A stretch of 56,952 nt of DNA from Chara braunii (taxonomy: Eukaryota > Streptophyta > Charophyceae > Charales > Characeae), in NCBI GenBank assembly GCA_003427395.1, contig BFEA01000365.1, positions 761,699 to 818,650 of the forward strand, given 5' to 3'. Of the stretch, positions 1-11,789 are shown one piece after another; position 1 is the first letter of the stretch; each line of letters opens with the position of its first letter. Position numbers and translations under genes: made by a program. The notes under the pieces are model-generated. The model saw only the letters and a program-made list of their open reading frames with translations. It was not told the DNA's origin and did not search any database.

Positions 1-1755
1 AATCTCGGACTTGGATCCGCTTCATGCTTCACCACACACGAAACCCGCACTCCGGCACGCATGAGTTTTTTTTTTTTGGTAGCGAATAGTCGAGAATGTT
101 ATTCTTTTCTTTTTTTCTATAATACGTTACGCGGGGCTCTTTTTTTTTTTTATATATTAAAAAAAACAACCCGGATGATGCTAGCGGTGCGCTTCTCGTT
201 GTACTTAGATCCATATGTTGTTTCACCACACATATAACCCGCACCGGTCAGCTAAGTAGTGCACGTGAAGTTTTTTTTTTTTTCAATATATACAGAGGAA
301 TATATGTTTTTCTTTTTTTTTCAAGTTGCGAGGGGGGGGGCCCGCCCCCCCCCACCCATCTCGGACTTGCATCCGCTTCATGCTTCACCACACCCGAAAC
401 CCGCACTCAGCTAAGAAGTGCGCATGAATTTTATTTTTTTGATTGCGAATACTCGAGAATATTATTATTTTTTTTTTTTTTAACACGGTAGGTGGGCTTC
501 CCGTTGCACTTGGATCCATATGTGGCTTCACCACACACAGAACGTGCACCGACCCGCTAAGAAGGGCACGTGATTTTTTTTTTTTTCAATATATACTGAG
601 GAATATATGTTTTTCTTTTTTTTCCAAGTTGCAGGGGGGAGGGGCTCTGCCCCCCCCCCCCACCTCGGTTTTGCATCCACTTCATGCTTCACCACACACG
701 AAACCTGCACTCCGGCATGCATGATTTTTTTTTTTTTTGTAGCGAATAGTCGAGAATATTATTCTTTTTTTTTTTTTTTAATACGGTACGCGGGGGGTTT
801 CTCGTTGTACTTCGATCCATATGTTGTTTCACCACACATATAACCCGCACCACACATATAACCCGCACCGGTCAGCTAAGAAGTGCACGTGAAGGGTTTT
901 TTTTTTTTTCAATATATACTGAGGAATATATGTTTTTCTTTTTTTTTCAAGTTTGGGGGGGGGGGGCGGAGAATCTCGGACTTGGATCCGCGTTATGCTT
1001 CACCACACACGAAACCCGCACTCCGGCACGCATGAATTTAATTTTTTTGGCAGCGAATAGTCGAGAATGTTATTCTTTTCTTTTTTTCTTTAATACGGTA
1101 CGCGGGGGGCTACTCGTTGTACTTGGATCCATATGTTGTTTCACCACACATATAACCCGCACCGCCCAGCTAAGTAGTGCACGTGAAATTTTTTTTTTTT
1201 TTCAATATATACTGAGGAATATATGTTTTTCTTTTTTTTTTCAAGTTGCGGGGGGGGGGGGCTCCAATCTCGGACTTGGATCTGCTCCATGCCTCACCAC
1301 TCCCGAAACCCGCACTCCGGCAGCTAAGAAGTGTTCATGAATTTTTTTTTTTTGATTGCGAATACTTGAGAATATTATTCTTCTTTTTTTTTTTAACAGG
1401 GTAGGTGGGCTTCCCGTTGCACTTGATCCATAGGTGGCTTCACCACACACAGAACGTGCACCGGCCCGCTAAGAAGTGCACATGATTTTTTTTTTTTTCA
1501 ATATATACTGAGGAATATATGTTTTTTTTTTTTTTTTCAAGTTGCAGGGGGGGGGGGGGGGGGGGCGCCCCCCCCCCCCCATCTCGGCCCCCCCCCCCCC
1601 CCCCCCTTCACCACACACGAAACCCGCACCCCGGTACACATGAATTTTTTTTTTTTGGTAGCGAATAGTCGAGAATATTTTTCTTTTCTTTTTTTCTTTA
1701 ATACAGTATGCGGGGGGCTTCTCGTTGTACTTCGATCCATATGTTGGTTCACCAC
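1..1755. repeat. Satellite array with poly-T and poly-G/C runs
   Basis: About five and a half diverged units of roughly 295-360 bp start at the recurring phrase ATCTCGGACTTG (near 2, 359, 662, 972, 1266 and 1581). Each unit is itself a dimer of two related halves. Both halves share a GGATCC site followed by TTCACCACACA and AACCCGCAC. One half continues to GCATGA, a T run and AGCGAATAGTCGAGAAT. The other continues to AGCTAAG, a T run and CAATATATACTGAGGAATATATG. Long T runs and G or C runs separate the halves. The reading frames across it are poly-Phe/Gly/Pro artefacts. No gene is supported. Confidence 0.85.
1547..1606. repeat. G run followed by C runs
   Basis: A run of about 19 G (1547-1565) is followed by CGC and two C runs (to about 1580 and 1588-1606). 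The G and C runs are complementary, so this could fold into a pure G-C hairpin. It could equally be an assembly or sequencing error in a homopolymer, because the neighbouring satellite units have much shorter runs at this point. Confidence 0.6.
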
Positions 1756-1960
1756 GTGGGTGGGTGCGTGGGTGGGTGGTTGAGCTGTGTGCGTGGTTAG
1801 GTGGTGTGCTTGAGTGGGTGGGTGGGTGGCTCGTGTGCGTGGGTGGGTGGGTGGTTGGTGTGCATGGGTGTGTGTATTTGTGTGTTTGTGTGAGTGTATG
1901 TGTGTCTGTCCGTGTGTTTGTGTATGTGTGTGTGCCCCCGTGTTTGTGTGCGTGTCACAT
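1753..1960 (+). repeat. GT/GGGT-rich low-complexity tract
   Basis: Repeats of GTGGGTGG and GTGT with many GGG triplets. The G-rich strand could form G-quadruplexes. The translated frames (Trp/Gly/Val/Cys) follow from the repeat and are not genes. Confidence 0.85.
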
Positions 1961-2433
1961 GTTTGTCACTTTGTTTGCAACAAAACTAAAAAGAGCCCAC
2001 GACGGAAAAAAAAAAAAAAAAAAAAACCACGAAAGCGCGAAATAACGAAAACAAAAGAGAAAAAAAGGTAGCGGCAGTGGGAAACAGCAAACTTCGAGGC
2101 GCACACGCTGGCAGTCGGGCAGGGTCGCATGCTGTCTACTCGTGCGTTGTTTCTTGGAATTCAATTCATTTTCAGTTTTTGCCACTCTTTCGGTTCTCCA
2201 CACTATATTACCGGCAGCCCTGATGAAACCATGCTACCGGTCCCCCCAATTTCTTGACGTCGGAGGGAGTGGTGGTTTAAAAGAATGAGCCTTCAAAAAA
2301 AAAATAAAAAAATCATTATTGACACTTCTACCACACTGTGCGACGTTAGAGGACCAGTCCCCCCGGCGTAAAAAACCTCGGGGGTACCGGTAGCGTCGTT
2401 TCACGACGGGTACCGGTAGTACAGAACGGAAAA
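1961..2433. other. Unrecognised intergenic DNA
   Basis: Contains an A run at about 2005-2027 and short A-rich and T-rich stretches. No supported gene, RNA or repeat unit. Confidence 0.5.
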
Positions 2434-3065
2434 CCGGACGGGCCTTGAAAATTGAATTTGCGAAAAAAAAAGAATCGGCGCGGCGCTTATTTCACGGTCA
2501 AAATGATTTTATTTTATTTTTTTTGATATTTTTCCTTGAAAGATCACGACTTAATCTACAGACCCACAAATTTTCATGCAATTTGATGAATTCTTATGAG
2601 GTACAAAAATCGCCAAAGTTACCGCTTGCAAATGGCGGGATTGGACCGGGCGGGCCATGAAAATTGACTTCACGAAAAAAAACGAATCCGCGCGGCGCTT
2701 ATTTCACGGTCAAGGTGATTTTTTTTATTTTTTCTGATATTTTTCTTTGAAAGATAACAATTTAATCTACAGACCCTCAATATTTCAGGCGATTTCCTAA
2801 ATTTTTCTGAGCTACAAAAATCGCCAAAGCTACCGCTTGCAAATGGCAGGACTGGACCGGGCGGGCCACAAAATTTGACTTGGAGAAAAACAACGAATCG
2901 GCGCGGCGCTTATTTCACGGTTCAAATGATTTTTTTTATGTTTTCTGATATTTTTCCTTAAAAAATCACGACCTTATCTACGGACCCTCAAAATTTCAGA
3001 GGATTTGATGAAATCTTCTGAGCTACAAAAATCGTTAAAGTTACCGCTTGCAAATGGCAGGGTTG
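2434..3065. repeat. Tandem repeat, three copies of about 211 bp
   Basis: Three head-to-tail copies. The landmark CGGCGCTTATTTCACGGT recurs at about 2481, 2693 and 2904, giving a period of 211-212 bp. Each copy also holds GAAAATTGA, a T-rich stretch, CTACAGACCC and the end phrase ACCGCTTGCAAATGGC. Sequence between copies differs at scattered positions and in homopolymer lengths, as expected for an ageing satellite or an internally repeated element. There is no coding signal. Confidence 0.85.
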
Positions 3066-3224
3066 GACCCGCCGGTTACAAACGGTCGCCGCCCCTCCGT
3101 AGAACCCGGCCCTAACTCACAGGGACTGGGGGGTTTCGGCGGGGGGGGGACTGGTGGTCTTAGCTTTCGACACACAGGCACATCCTGATGTGCCAGCAGC
3201 CTGATGCGTATACAGTTCAAAAGA

Positions 3225-3325
3225 ATGCAGTCCCCTAAAACACACAGGGACCCAGTTCGCCTCAACGGTTATCTCAATGAGCAATTCGGCATTTCAATAT
3301 CTGTACGTGAGTTCAAACCCCAACC
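3225..3325 (+). other. Possible tRNA-derived (SINE-like) head
   Basis: An A-box-like TTATCTCAATGAGC (about 3268) lies some 40 bases before a B-box-like GAGTTCAAACCCC (about 3309). About 45 bases later comes a long (TA)n and then a (GT)n tract, which could be a simple-repeat tail. No complete cloverleaf can be drawn with confidence. It may be a tRNA relic or chance. Confidence 0.25.
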
Positions 3326-3357
3326 CGACCACTGCAACCTAACTTCAGATACTTACT

Positions 3358-3358
3358 A

Positions 3359-3414
<56 letters not shown>

Positions 3415-3441
3415 TGTGTGTGTGTGTGTGGGTGGGTGGGT

Positions 3442-3481
<40 letters not shown>

Positions 3482-3557
3482 TGGGTGGGTGGGCGTGCGT
3501 GCATGTGTGGGTGGGTGGGTGGGCGGGCGGGTGGGCGTGCGTGAGTGGGTGGGTGGG
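3358..3557. repeat. (TA)n then (GT)n/GGGT microsatellite
   Basis: A (TA)n run at about 3360-3408 is followed by (GT)n and GGGT/GGGC repeats to about 3557. It is pure simple sequence, and the reading frames through it are artefacts. Confidence 0.9.
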
Positions 3558-4275
3558 TCGGATTCCTTTCCGCTAAGTTCCTTCGTCAGAAAAGAAAAAT
3601 TCCTTCCTCAAAATTCCTTCGTCTTTTCCGCCGCGCGGGAAACGAAAGAAAAGAAAAGTTCCTTCGTCTGTCTTTTCCGCCACGCGGCAAAAAAAATTTT
3701 TCTTTGCGTGCGTGGGTGGGTGGGTGGGTCGGATTCCTTTTCGCCAATTCCTCTGTCTTTTCCGCCGCGCGGGAAAAAAAAACGAAACAAAAAGAAAAGA
3801 AGAAACGAAAGAAAAGAAAAGTTCCTTCGTCTGTCTTTTGCGCCCCGCGGGAAAAAAAAACGAAATAAAAAGAAAAGAAAAATTCCATCTTTTCCGCCGC
3901 GCGGGAAACGAAAGAAAAGAAAAGTTCCTTCGTCTGTCTTTTCCGCCACGCGGAAAAAAAAAAAACGAAACAAAAAGAAAAGAAAAAATCCTTCGTCTTT
4001 TCCGCCAACCGAGAAAAAAAGGAAAACGAAACAAAAAGAAAAGAAAAGAAACAAAAAGAAAAAAACGAAACAAAAAGAAAAGATCCGCCACGCGGGAAAA
4101 AAAGGAAAACGAAATAAAAAGAAAAGAAAAGAAACAAAAAGAAAAAGGAAAGCGGCCGAAGAAAAGAAACAAAAAGAAAAAGTAAAGCGGGCAAAACGAA
4201 AAGAAAAAAAGGAAAACGAAACAAAAAGAAAAGAAAAGCGAGCGAAAAACAAAAGAAAAAAAGGAAAAGTCTATC
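3558..4275. repeat. Purine-rich array with a recurring CG palindrome
   Basis: A long AAAGAAAAG/AAACGAAAC purine tract on the plus strand is interrupted about eight times (near 3625, 3673, 3757, 3835, 3889, 3937, 3996 and 4084) by a short unit of the form CTTTTCCGCCNCGCGGGAAA. This unit has inverted arms TTTTCCGC and GCGGAAAA. The upstream half also carries CTTCGTCTGTC. Long reading frames on both strands (317 aa Lys/Arg-rich plus, about 210 aa Phe-rich minus) follow from the purine bias and are not genes. Confidence 0.85.
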
Positions 4276-5740
4276 CTACGGCGGGCGCTTCGAGATATTT
4301 CCCCCTATCGACGCCCACCACCGCGCGGCCCTGCGGGTGCGCTCTTTCCTTCTCTGGCGCGCTGTGAACAATTCGGTACGCGCGCGTCTCTCCACACCGC
4401 CGCGCCCTCGATCGCCTTCATCCACCGGGCCGAATCAAAAGTTCGGCCTGATTCCGGCGCGCAGCGGAACACAGCCTCCCCCCGCGGGCCCACCGCGCTT
4501 AAGGGGTAGGATTAAGATTTAACTCCTGTGATATTGAAAAACAATAAAACATTAAATAAACATTATTTTGCTTCCACTTTGAGGTAGTCTCACGATGTTT
4601 TGTGGTAAATGGAACCCGAGGTATACCACATAATATGGAAGTTTAAAGGGTTAATTGCAGAAATAGCGCGCCTGTTGAAGTTTTGCAGCAAAAATATTGG
4701 CGGGGCCCAAGTTTTGTTGCAAATATGTATCTTTGGTTGCAGCTTTAGAGGTCCTGGTAGTCTCACAGCAAAAATATTTGCTGGCGGGGCCCCAATTTCC
4801 TTGCAAAAGTAGATGTTTCGGACCCGTATAACATTTCTGCTGCCAAACTTCAAGAACACACTATTTTTGCAATTGCCCCTAGTTTAAATGTTAAAAAAAC
4901 AAAACAAAAAAAAGTTTAAAAAAAACCAAAATCATTTTATGAAATAGTAGTTATAGTTCTAACTCATATAGTAGACTTTTATAATACATGATTTATCAGA
5001 CCTGCCAGCATTGATTACCCCACAGTTTTTGGGGATTGACTGAGCGGGTAAGAAGTGTGTTTAAGTAAGATGCCTCATCATCCTCGATGCTGGGCGCCTG
5101 ATTCTACTTGCCATTGCTAGTATGCCCAGTTCGGAATTCATGAACTGTCCCCTAACAGACATCAGATAGACAGACAAAAGGTTAGGACAAACCAAGAGGC
5201 CAACAACGAGTCAGGCAGTTACACAGCAGAGACAAACAAATGACAACTTGATGGACAGGCAGACAGACGAACGGAAGGGGTTGCAGTACCCGATCTGCTT
5301 TGCATTGTGTATTTTAGACAATAGAAAAAAAAACTTTGTCCTCCTACAACTGTCCTCCCCGTGTTACCTTCTCCTCCTGAGCTCCTCCTCCCCCTTTCCC
5401 ACTGAGCATCCTCTCCTTCTTTAGAATCTGCATAGTACGGCAGTTAAGGCCACTTAGAACAGTAAGAAACAACTAGTACTAACCAATTCGTCAGAGATGA
5501 CATAAACTGTAGTCACTCAGGCTTTTTAATGAGAACTGCAATGGTCATTAGATCGTCATGTAATCAGACCAACAGTTAGTAGTCGACCTTATGGGACTGG
5601 TATGGTATACTTGCTTGCCAAACCTCCAGGTTGACAAGTTGCTTTTCAAGCCACAGTATAGAATTTAGGTAAAGATATGTTATAAACATGCCACCGCACG
5701 TTGAACATCTCCTAACTTATGCACGCCTGAAATCAAGTGA
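4276..5740. other. Non-coding stretch with one short duplication
   Basis: A GC-rich segment (4276-4500) gives way to AT-rich sequence. Around 4683-4806 a phrase GCAAAAATATT...GGCGGGGCCC...TTGCAAA occurs twice, about 80 bp apart. I see no gene. 5030-5680 contains ordinary mixed-composition DNA. Confidence 0.5.
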
Positions 5741-5753
5741 CCATACGCAAGGA

Positions 5754-5912
5754 ACACACACACACAAACACACACACACACACACATACAGACACACACA
5801 TGCACACATACATACACACACACACATACATACACACACACACACACACACAAACACACACAAACACACACACACACACAGATAGAGAGAGAGGGAGAGA
5901 GAGAGAGAGAGG
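5754..5912. repeat. (CA)n / (GA)n microsatellite
   Basis: An imperfect (CA)n tract is followed from about 5883 by (GA)n. The His/Thr and Val/Cys reading frames here are artefacts. Confidence 0.95.
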
Positions 5913-8480
5913 AGCAAGATATCGGTGTTGGACAATGTCCCGAAATCTTTAAATTACGTATAGTACACATTTTGTACATGGTTGCAAGCGCATTCCACAA
6001 CGCAATCCCAGGTATCCCTACATTTAATATTCTCCTAATTTCATGCATAAAAAAAATAAATAATGTGTTATGATGTTTATATAGTTTGTCTGACTTCCTT
6101 AGGACCTTCGCCTCCGTCAAGATCCAACATTTCTATCAAGTCCGAACAATCCCCTTGTGATCTACCCATGTGCAATAACGGGACCCCTTAGACCATAGTC
6201 CCAGTCCTCTTTCCACTTCAGAATCTCTATCATTGCTCTTCCAGAGTATGTAGAGACTTTCTATCTTACTTGTTGATCATGGTCTATCCCTTTAAGCCAC
6301 CAGTACAATTCCCATAAACCAGCCGTAGGAAAAAATATAGTAGAAGAATTTCTATTCAGATGAATCAAGGAACTCACGTTTTGGCCCGTGCGTTCGTGAT
6401 TGTGGCAGCTTGTATATCGTCGTGACTTTTAGGGGTAACTGTGGTAAAAATAAAATAAAACAAATAAAATGCTCCATTTTTATTGGTGGGAATCTGCACC
6501 TGCTCGAAACTGTGTCCAGTGTCCCATGAAAACATAATGATTACCAAGAAGATGCTATTCACCACTCTCTCGTTTTTCCATGTTTTGTTTCAGGTTACAT
6601 CCTTGACCTACATCCCGTAAACTCAGACAATTCAAAAACTCAGGTGAAGACTACAGCCCTGACTATTGCAGCTTTCCCAAAGAAAATAGTATGAAAACCA
6701 CACAGGTGATGGCAATGTCTTTTGCTCAGATTAATGGGTGAAGACTTACATACCGATCACCCAACTCTACCCTTGATGCCCATCATCCACACAACCAAGC
6801 TTTTTGCAAGACTTGAATTATCACCATGGCCGTCTGCCCCTGCAAAGCTTGCTAATCTAAGACTGTGTAAGATGTACCCTAAGAGGGTGAAAACCAATAG
6901 CTCTCCCGCTTACGCTTTGATCCTTGCAGGTGCTGTAGGGTTAATCCTTGGTGCGTGATGACATATTAACTGGCTCTTCTGCTAACCTCTAGGAAGTTGT
7001 GGTCCCCCCCTCCCGCAGATGTAAGCTACTGCTGGCTACAAAGGTGTAAGACTTTAATTATCAAGGGTGATGATCACTCAGGCTCTTCCCCACGCCCTCA
7101 AAGACATTGGTCTCTCTATAGTATGACATGCAACACTGCCATGTCTCCCATCATGACAGCAACCTCCATATGATATCTTTATGTCCAGCAGTGTAAGATG
7201 AAGCAATCACAGGCACAGACCAACTCTCCTGTATACTATCAGATCCAATCTTTTTTCTCCCTGCTAGATATCTAGGTGAAATATGCCATGACTTTCCTTT
7301 ATCTTACCATCAAGTATCAGATTCTCCCTGCTAGATATCAAGGTCAAATCTGCCATGACTTTCCAAACAACTTCAAGTGGGGACGCATAAGGTTTTCAGT
7401 TCAAAAGGCAAAAACTGCGCTAAATGGTGATTAAAGCACGACGTGACTTTGAAAAGGCCAAAAAACCTGATACGCCTTCGGGAAGGTCGCACTGTACTTG
7501 AATCACCGTTTCGAACTGGCCGTATCTTTTTTGTCCATGTGAAACTGGATTGTGAATAAAACATACTTACTTCTTTCCTCCCCCCCAAAAAAAACATGTG
7601 AACTCAAACCAAGAAAACCAGTCAATTTTATCAGCATTCCCCGTTTTGGCAGACAATAACCAATAGACAAATCCCCTCCACGAACATGGTATGCTTCAGC
7701 CCAATGGAGGAATCATATGGTTAAATTGCTAACCCCTTTTTTTCCTCCCCCTTCTCCACTTTTTCGTTCTCCCTTATTCTTCTCTTTCGTGTTTCGTGGG
7801 GTGACGCATACCTATCACCATCTCTCCTTAGATGCTTCAATGTACAAAACTATTGTTGACTACAGGTCACATGTGGACATATGGAAATCTTAAGCATGTA
7901 TCAAATTCTCTTGTCCCTTCATCTAATCCTTCCGTTTAAGTTTCCTAACTCTCTTCCCTTCATCCTAACTGGAGAAGATCCCGTTACCCACCCATTTTCT
8001 CTCGAAGTTTTCAATATACTTTTTTTATTGAAACTTAATACTATTGGAATCATCCGTTATCCGTTTCTCCATAGCTATTTGAATATGTTCAATCCGACTC
8101 CGTATTCATTGTTGCAGATGATTCCGCATAACGTCCCTGTCCATCGCACAACTGCTTTTCTAGTCAAGCCACAAAATTAGGGGGATAACTACCTTCCTTA
8201 TATTTGTCACGACAAGGGGTCCTTCTGATTCTAATGGCCGGTCATTGGTTCTTGGGATCATATTACCTTCCTTTCCATTGTGTACGTTCAAAAGCCTCCC
8301 ACCATTGCCAGAGTTCTACTGCAGCTATAGGACAGAGCCTAAGGGCATACCCCAGGTCCTCTTACAGTCTTTTTCTGGCAATGACTCATTAATTTGTTTC
8401 CAGTTAATCACTGGTTCTGCTGCAGGCATAGGGATTAACATTTGTTGTCGTCTTTTGTTAACTTTTAGTTCTAAAGTCTA
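5913..8480. other. Unrecognised DNA with short open frames
   Basis: No recognisable gene. Two plus-strand frames (6722-6958, 78 aa; 7881-8180, 99 aa) have non-repetitive composition. The second is hydrophobic and runs into further open frames to 8481, so it could be a decayed exon or retroelement relic. No motif supports a family, so I do not call them genes. A short duplicated phrase, TCTCCCTGCTAGATATC plus GTCAAATCTGCCATGACTTTCC, occurs near 7257 and 7322. Confidence 0.4.
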
Positions 8481-8625
8481 AGAAAATAATAGCCCTGGCT
8501 GGTAGTATAGCTCCACAGTTCCCACATGTTTTCGTTTTTCAGAATCGTGCCACCTCATTCCCATATATTCTGCTTTTGTGACAACAACCATAAAGCCTGA
8601 AATGCCTCGTTGAGGGATTTCACCT

Positions 8626-9361
8626 CTAGAGGAATGTGCGTTGTGGAAGGGAAATCTGGTAATAACGAGTACTTCCATGACCCGGGACATTGAGTTCAGG
8701 TGAAATATAGAGAGCAGCATACGTGTACTCGCTCGGAACCATGTCACTTTTGTCATGCCAGTCAAACTTCCATTCTGAGCTACTATAAGTCACAATTGTG
8801 GAAATATCAATTGGATTGTTCAGTGGGATATTGAAATGCGAGTTGTTGTCATCCTTAACAAGCTCGGCTCGAAGAATGTACTCAGTATGACCAGCCTCTG
8901 TCTTCGAGCGAAAGAAAATAATTTCACCTTCCTTTAGTTGTTCTATCTCTGTTTGAAACTTGTTGTCGTACGTGTTTGGGTCCAACTGGAAGGAAGCCAC
9001 GAGTTCCTTTCTGACATTGTTTCCATCAACACTGTTGACTATGTTTAATATGAACCCAGCTGCCAGTATAGACTCCATAGTCGCTTGATAAAGGCTATAC
9101 TCCTTGGTGGCTTTGCAGTCCACTGCACTATCTGTGCTTTCCACTGCCTGACCACACCAATCACACGTCGAAGTTGGCAACGCGGGAGAAGTACTCCGTA
9201 GCGGGATTTTCACAATGCTCTCCATCCAGTCTAGCACGGCACTGACACGGCCATGCCACTGGGGCCTGAAATGAGATGAAGTGTCTGGATTACCCCCAGC
9301 CACAACGCCAACCTGGATCGGCCTACCACCAATATAGGATGGCACAGTCACCGAGCCACCA
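8626..9361 (-). CDS. Trypsin-like (S1) serine protease, 3' terminal exon
   Basis: The first 45 or so codons match the C-terminal end of chymotrypsin-fold proteases. SGGS sits where the active-site Ser motif GDSGGP lies, followed by IQVGVVAGG, the usual strand after the active Ser. Then comes RVSAVLDWMESI, the C-terminal helix (typically RVSxxLDWI). The frame is open upstream to 9411. An AG just before T-GGT-GGC-TCG (9362-9363) would be a good splice acceptor, splitting the active Ser codon, so I place the exon start at 9361. The TAG is at 8626-8628. After the protease fold come about 180 residues with CDWC near the start, which I do not recognise. The exons for His and Asp of the triad were not found in the 4 kb upstream. 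It may therefore be a gene with long introns or an orphan exon. This is the least damaged host-like coding piece in the window. Confidence 0.6.
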
Positions 9362-9411
9362 CTATTTATCCGCCAAGACCAAACAGAGTACCAGAGAGCA
9401 CAAACATAAGG

Positions 9412-10291
9412 TCACAACACAAGTTAACAGAGGATAGCTCACATACTTTCTTCACACTTGCAAAATAGAATTTTGTAGGACAGTCTAATTGCAATATCAA
9501 ATTGTCCTAATGGAGGTAAACGATGACACAAATCCTCCATTGTTCTAAACCGCCAATATATCCAAGCCTGTTTTTCCTTCTGACCATTTTTGCCCCATGC
9601 AAAGTTCATATGAACCTGCGTAGAGCTTATTGTGGACCCTACAACCTTTTCGGTCTAATGCATGATTTTGAGGCATGTTGTGTATAGCTGCGAAACTTGG
9701 TAGTGGTTGAAAATCAATGATATACAACAAAAAGCAGAGTACACATGTGGTTGAAGTGGTTCGGAACAGAAATACATGTTGTATTTGGAGGTGATTCATC
9801 ACGAAATACACTTTGGATTTCGGTTTCTACGAAGGACCCACCCGTCTAGCGCATTCATGTTGGAGGCTAATAACTCAAAGTCTTGAACAGCCTCGCTTGG
9901 GTCCCAAGTTCCTCGCAACCTTGTTGTGCGCCCTACCTCCTGCCCACCCGCCCCCCCGCTTGCATTGCTGCCCGCCTGCTTTACTTTGCTATTTGTTGTC
10001 TAGTCTATGTTGGCCTGCATGTTTTCCTGTATTTGCCATCCACAACACAGTTTGAAGCTTGGTTGTGACTGAAAAGCATTCTGAGGAGATCATGCAGACT
10101 TTCGAGGGCTCAGTCTCCTATCTATCTATATATATCGACTTTTGTGGCCTCGCCAGGCAAGTGGTCCATTACCACTCCAATTACCTAGATAGAAGGAAAT
10201 TACAAAGGAACTTGCTATAAAATCCGGATTATCAAGTTATCGGGCGACTTCGTATTTGGAGTCATCCATCATGAGGTGATCAAAAGAAAGG
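9412..10291. other. Intergenic or intronic DNA upstream of the protease exon
   Basis: If the protease gene is real this would be intron on the minus strand. An 88-codon minus frame (9545-9811) has no recognisable protease motif. Nothing else is supported. Confidence 0.35.
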
Positions 10292-10740
10292 CACTATGAT
10301 GTATTGTTCGTTACCAAACAATGTTGTCGAAGGGTAAAGAGGTTTTCTTGCGGAGTCCTCGTCAAACAACAATGAATGTTGTGACTCAATTACAAACGGC
10401 AGGATGAGGAGTCCTCATCCGACCATGAAGAAGGCTGTAACGGACAATGCACGCGCCGTGGTGGCAAAATTGCTCGTTATCGAACAATGTTGTCCATGGG
10501 GAACGAGGTTTTCTTGCGGAGTCCTCATCGGACAATGAAGAAGGTTGTGACGCAATGACACATGGCAGGATGAGGAGTCCGACAACGAAGAAGGTTGTAC
10601 AAACAATGCTGCCAAAATGCATGCGCCGTGGTGGCGGCATTGTTCGTTATGGAACAATGTTGTCGATAGGGAATGAGGTTTTCTTGCGGAGTCCTCGTTC
10701 GACAACAAAGAAGATTGACAGGTGGCAGTATGAGGAGTTC
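10292..10740. repeat. Tandem repeat, about 168 bp, three copies
   Basis: GGTTTTCTTGCGGAGTCCTC recurs at about 10341, 10507 and 10677. Each copy also carries AACAATGTTGTCGA and GGCAGGATGAGGAGT. Open frames occur on both strands, as is common in GC-balanced repeats, and no protein is supported. Confidence 0.8.
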
Positions 10741-10794
10741 AGGCATAACATCCATTGCCTCGCACATGTTTCCGGGACTTGAATGTCAACGCAG

Positions 10795-11292
10795 CGCGCA
10801 CTGCTCTAAGATCACCCCTTGGCACGTCAATAACGCCCTGTCTTTCGGGCAATGAAACATAAGCCATGCGCTAAGTGCTAATGACTGAGGTTACATCGAC
10901 TGAAAAAGCGTCGTGGGGTTGATGTGTTAATGTGCGACATGGGAGAAAGTGCGCATTGCATTATTGTCAATGTCATCGAAAAATACACCCATTGATGGAT
11001 GATACACACTAACTGCACGCACGATGGACTTCGACCAATGCAGGTCGCATTCCTATAAGATCACCCCTTGACGAGTCACCTAGACCCCGTTTTGACAAAT
11101 GATGAGACCTAAGACATGGGCTAATTAGCCCATGGCTTTGATTACATAGACCGAGAACACGTCTCGGGGCTGGCTTGTGTCAGTGCGTGACAGGGCAACT
11201 CGCAATGCATTGTCGTCAGAGACCCTGAAGCTCGCGCGTATTGATGGATGATATGCGCGAACTACTCGAGCGATGGACTTCTACTAGTCCCT
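10795..11292. repeat. Diverged tandem duplication, about 249 bp
   Basis: Two copies, the first starting at about 10795 and the second at about 11045. Shared landmarks in order are AAGATCACCCCTT (10808, 11057), a CTAA-GCTAAT segment, GATTACAT/GGTTACATCGAC, GCGCATTGCATT/CGCAATGCATTGTCGTCA, ATTGATGGATGATA and GATGGACTTC. Divergence is high, which suggests an old duplication. Confidence 0.75.
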
Positions 11293-11789
11293 CCGCCTGG
11301 CCATTGACGTGGCACGAGGCATGTGTTTGCACAGTTCTGGCTTCCATCGGTTGGAGTGGAAGATAAAAAGAGAGAGAGAGAGGGATAGAGCGAGTGAAAG
11401 AGTCTGAGAAAAAGGATGAAAATAGGAAGAGAGAGATTGATAACGAGAGAAAGAGGAAGCTACTGTATTCGCAATGAGCAGAATGATAAGCTATTGGGGT
11501 CCATCGTCGATTCTATGATGAAGGTGTTGCGACGTCATGGCCTCTTCGGTCGAAATTGTGACGTACCTTATTCGTTAGTCGTGATGGATGATCAATGTGG
11601 AGCGCATTTGTGGAGGGCAATGACATGGGTGTAGGGGAGAACATGTTATTCATTAAAATAGGACATTATACTGTGTCCTCTTTCTAACAAATTCATTTTT
11701 GGCTGCAGCCTAAGCAACGTAGGCACTCCCATCCAGGGTTTAACCACATGCAAAAGCGTGCTAAGTTCCGTACTTGTGAAACTTTATAA
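11293..11789. other. Unrecognised DNA, GA-rich patch
   Basis: A GAGAGA-rich patch occurs at 11367-11455. No gene is recognised. Confidence 0.5.

Noticed and set aside
2214-2260. Hammerhead ribozyme (CTGATGA)
   Set aside because: The following bases do not give stem II plus GAAA at a suitable distance, and no cleavage-site stem can be drawn.
3414-4367. 317-codon Lys/Arg-rich plus frame and 200-214-codon Phe-rich minus frames
   Set aside because: They follow from a purine-only repeat, which cannot make stops in several frames. There is no domain and all frames overlap.
5680-6120. 146-codon minus frame through the CA repeat
   Set aside because: Most of it is Val/Cys from the (CA)n tract. The rest shows no family motif.
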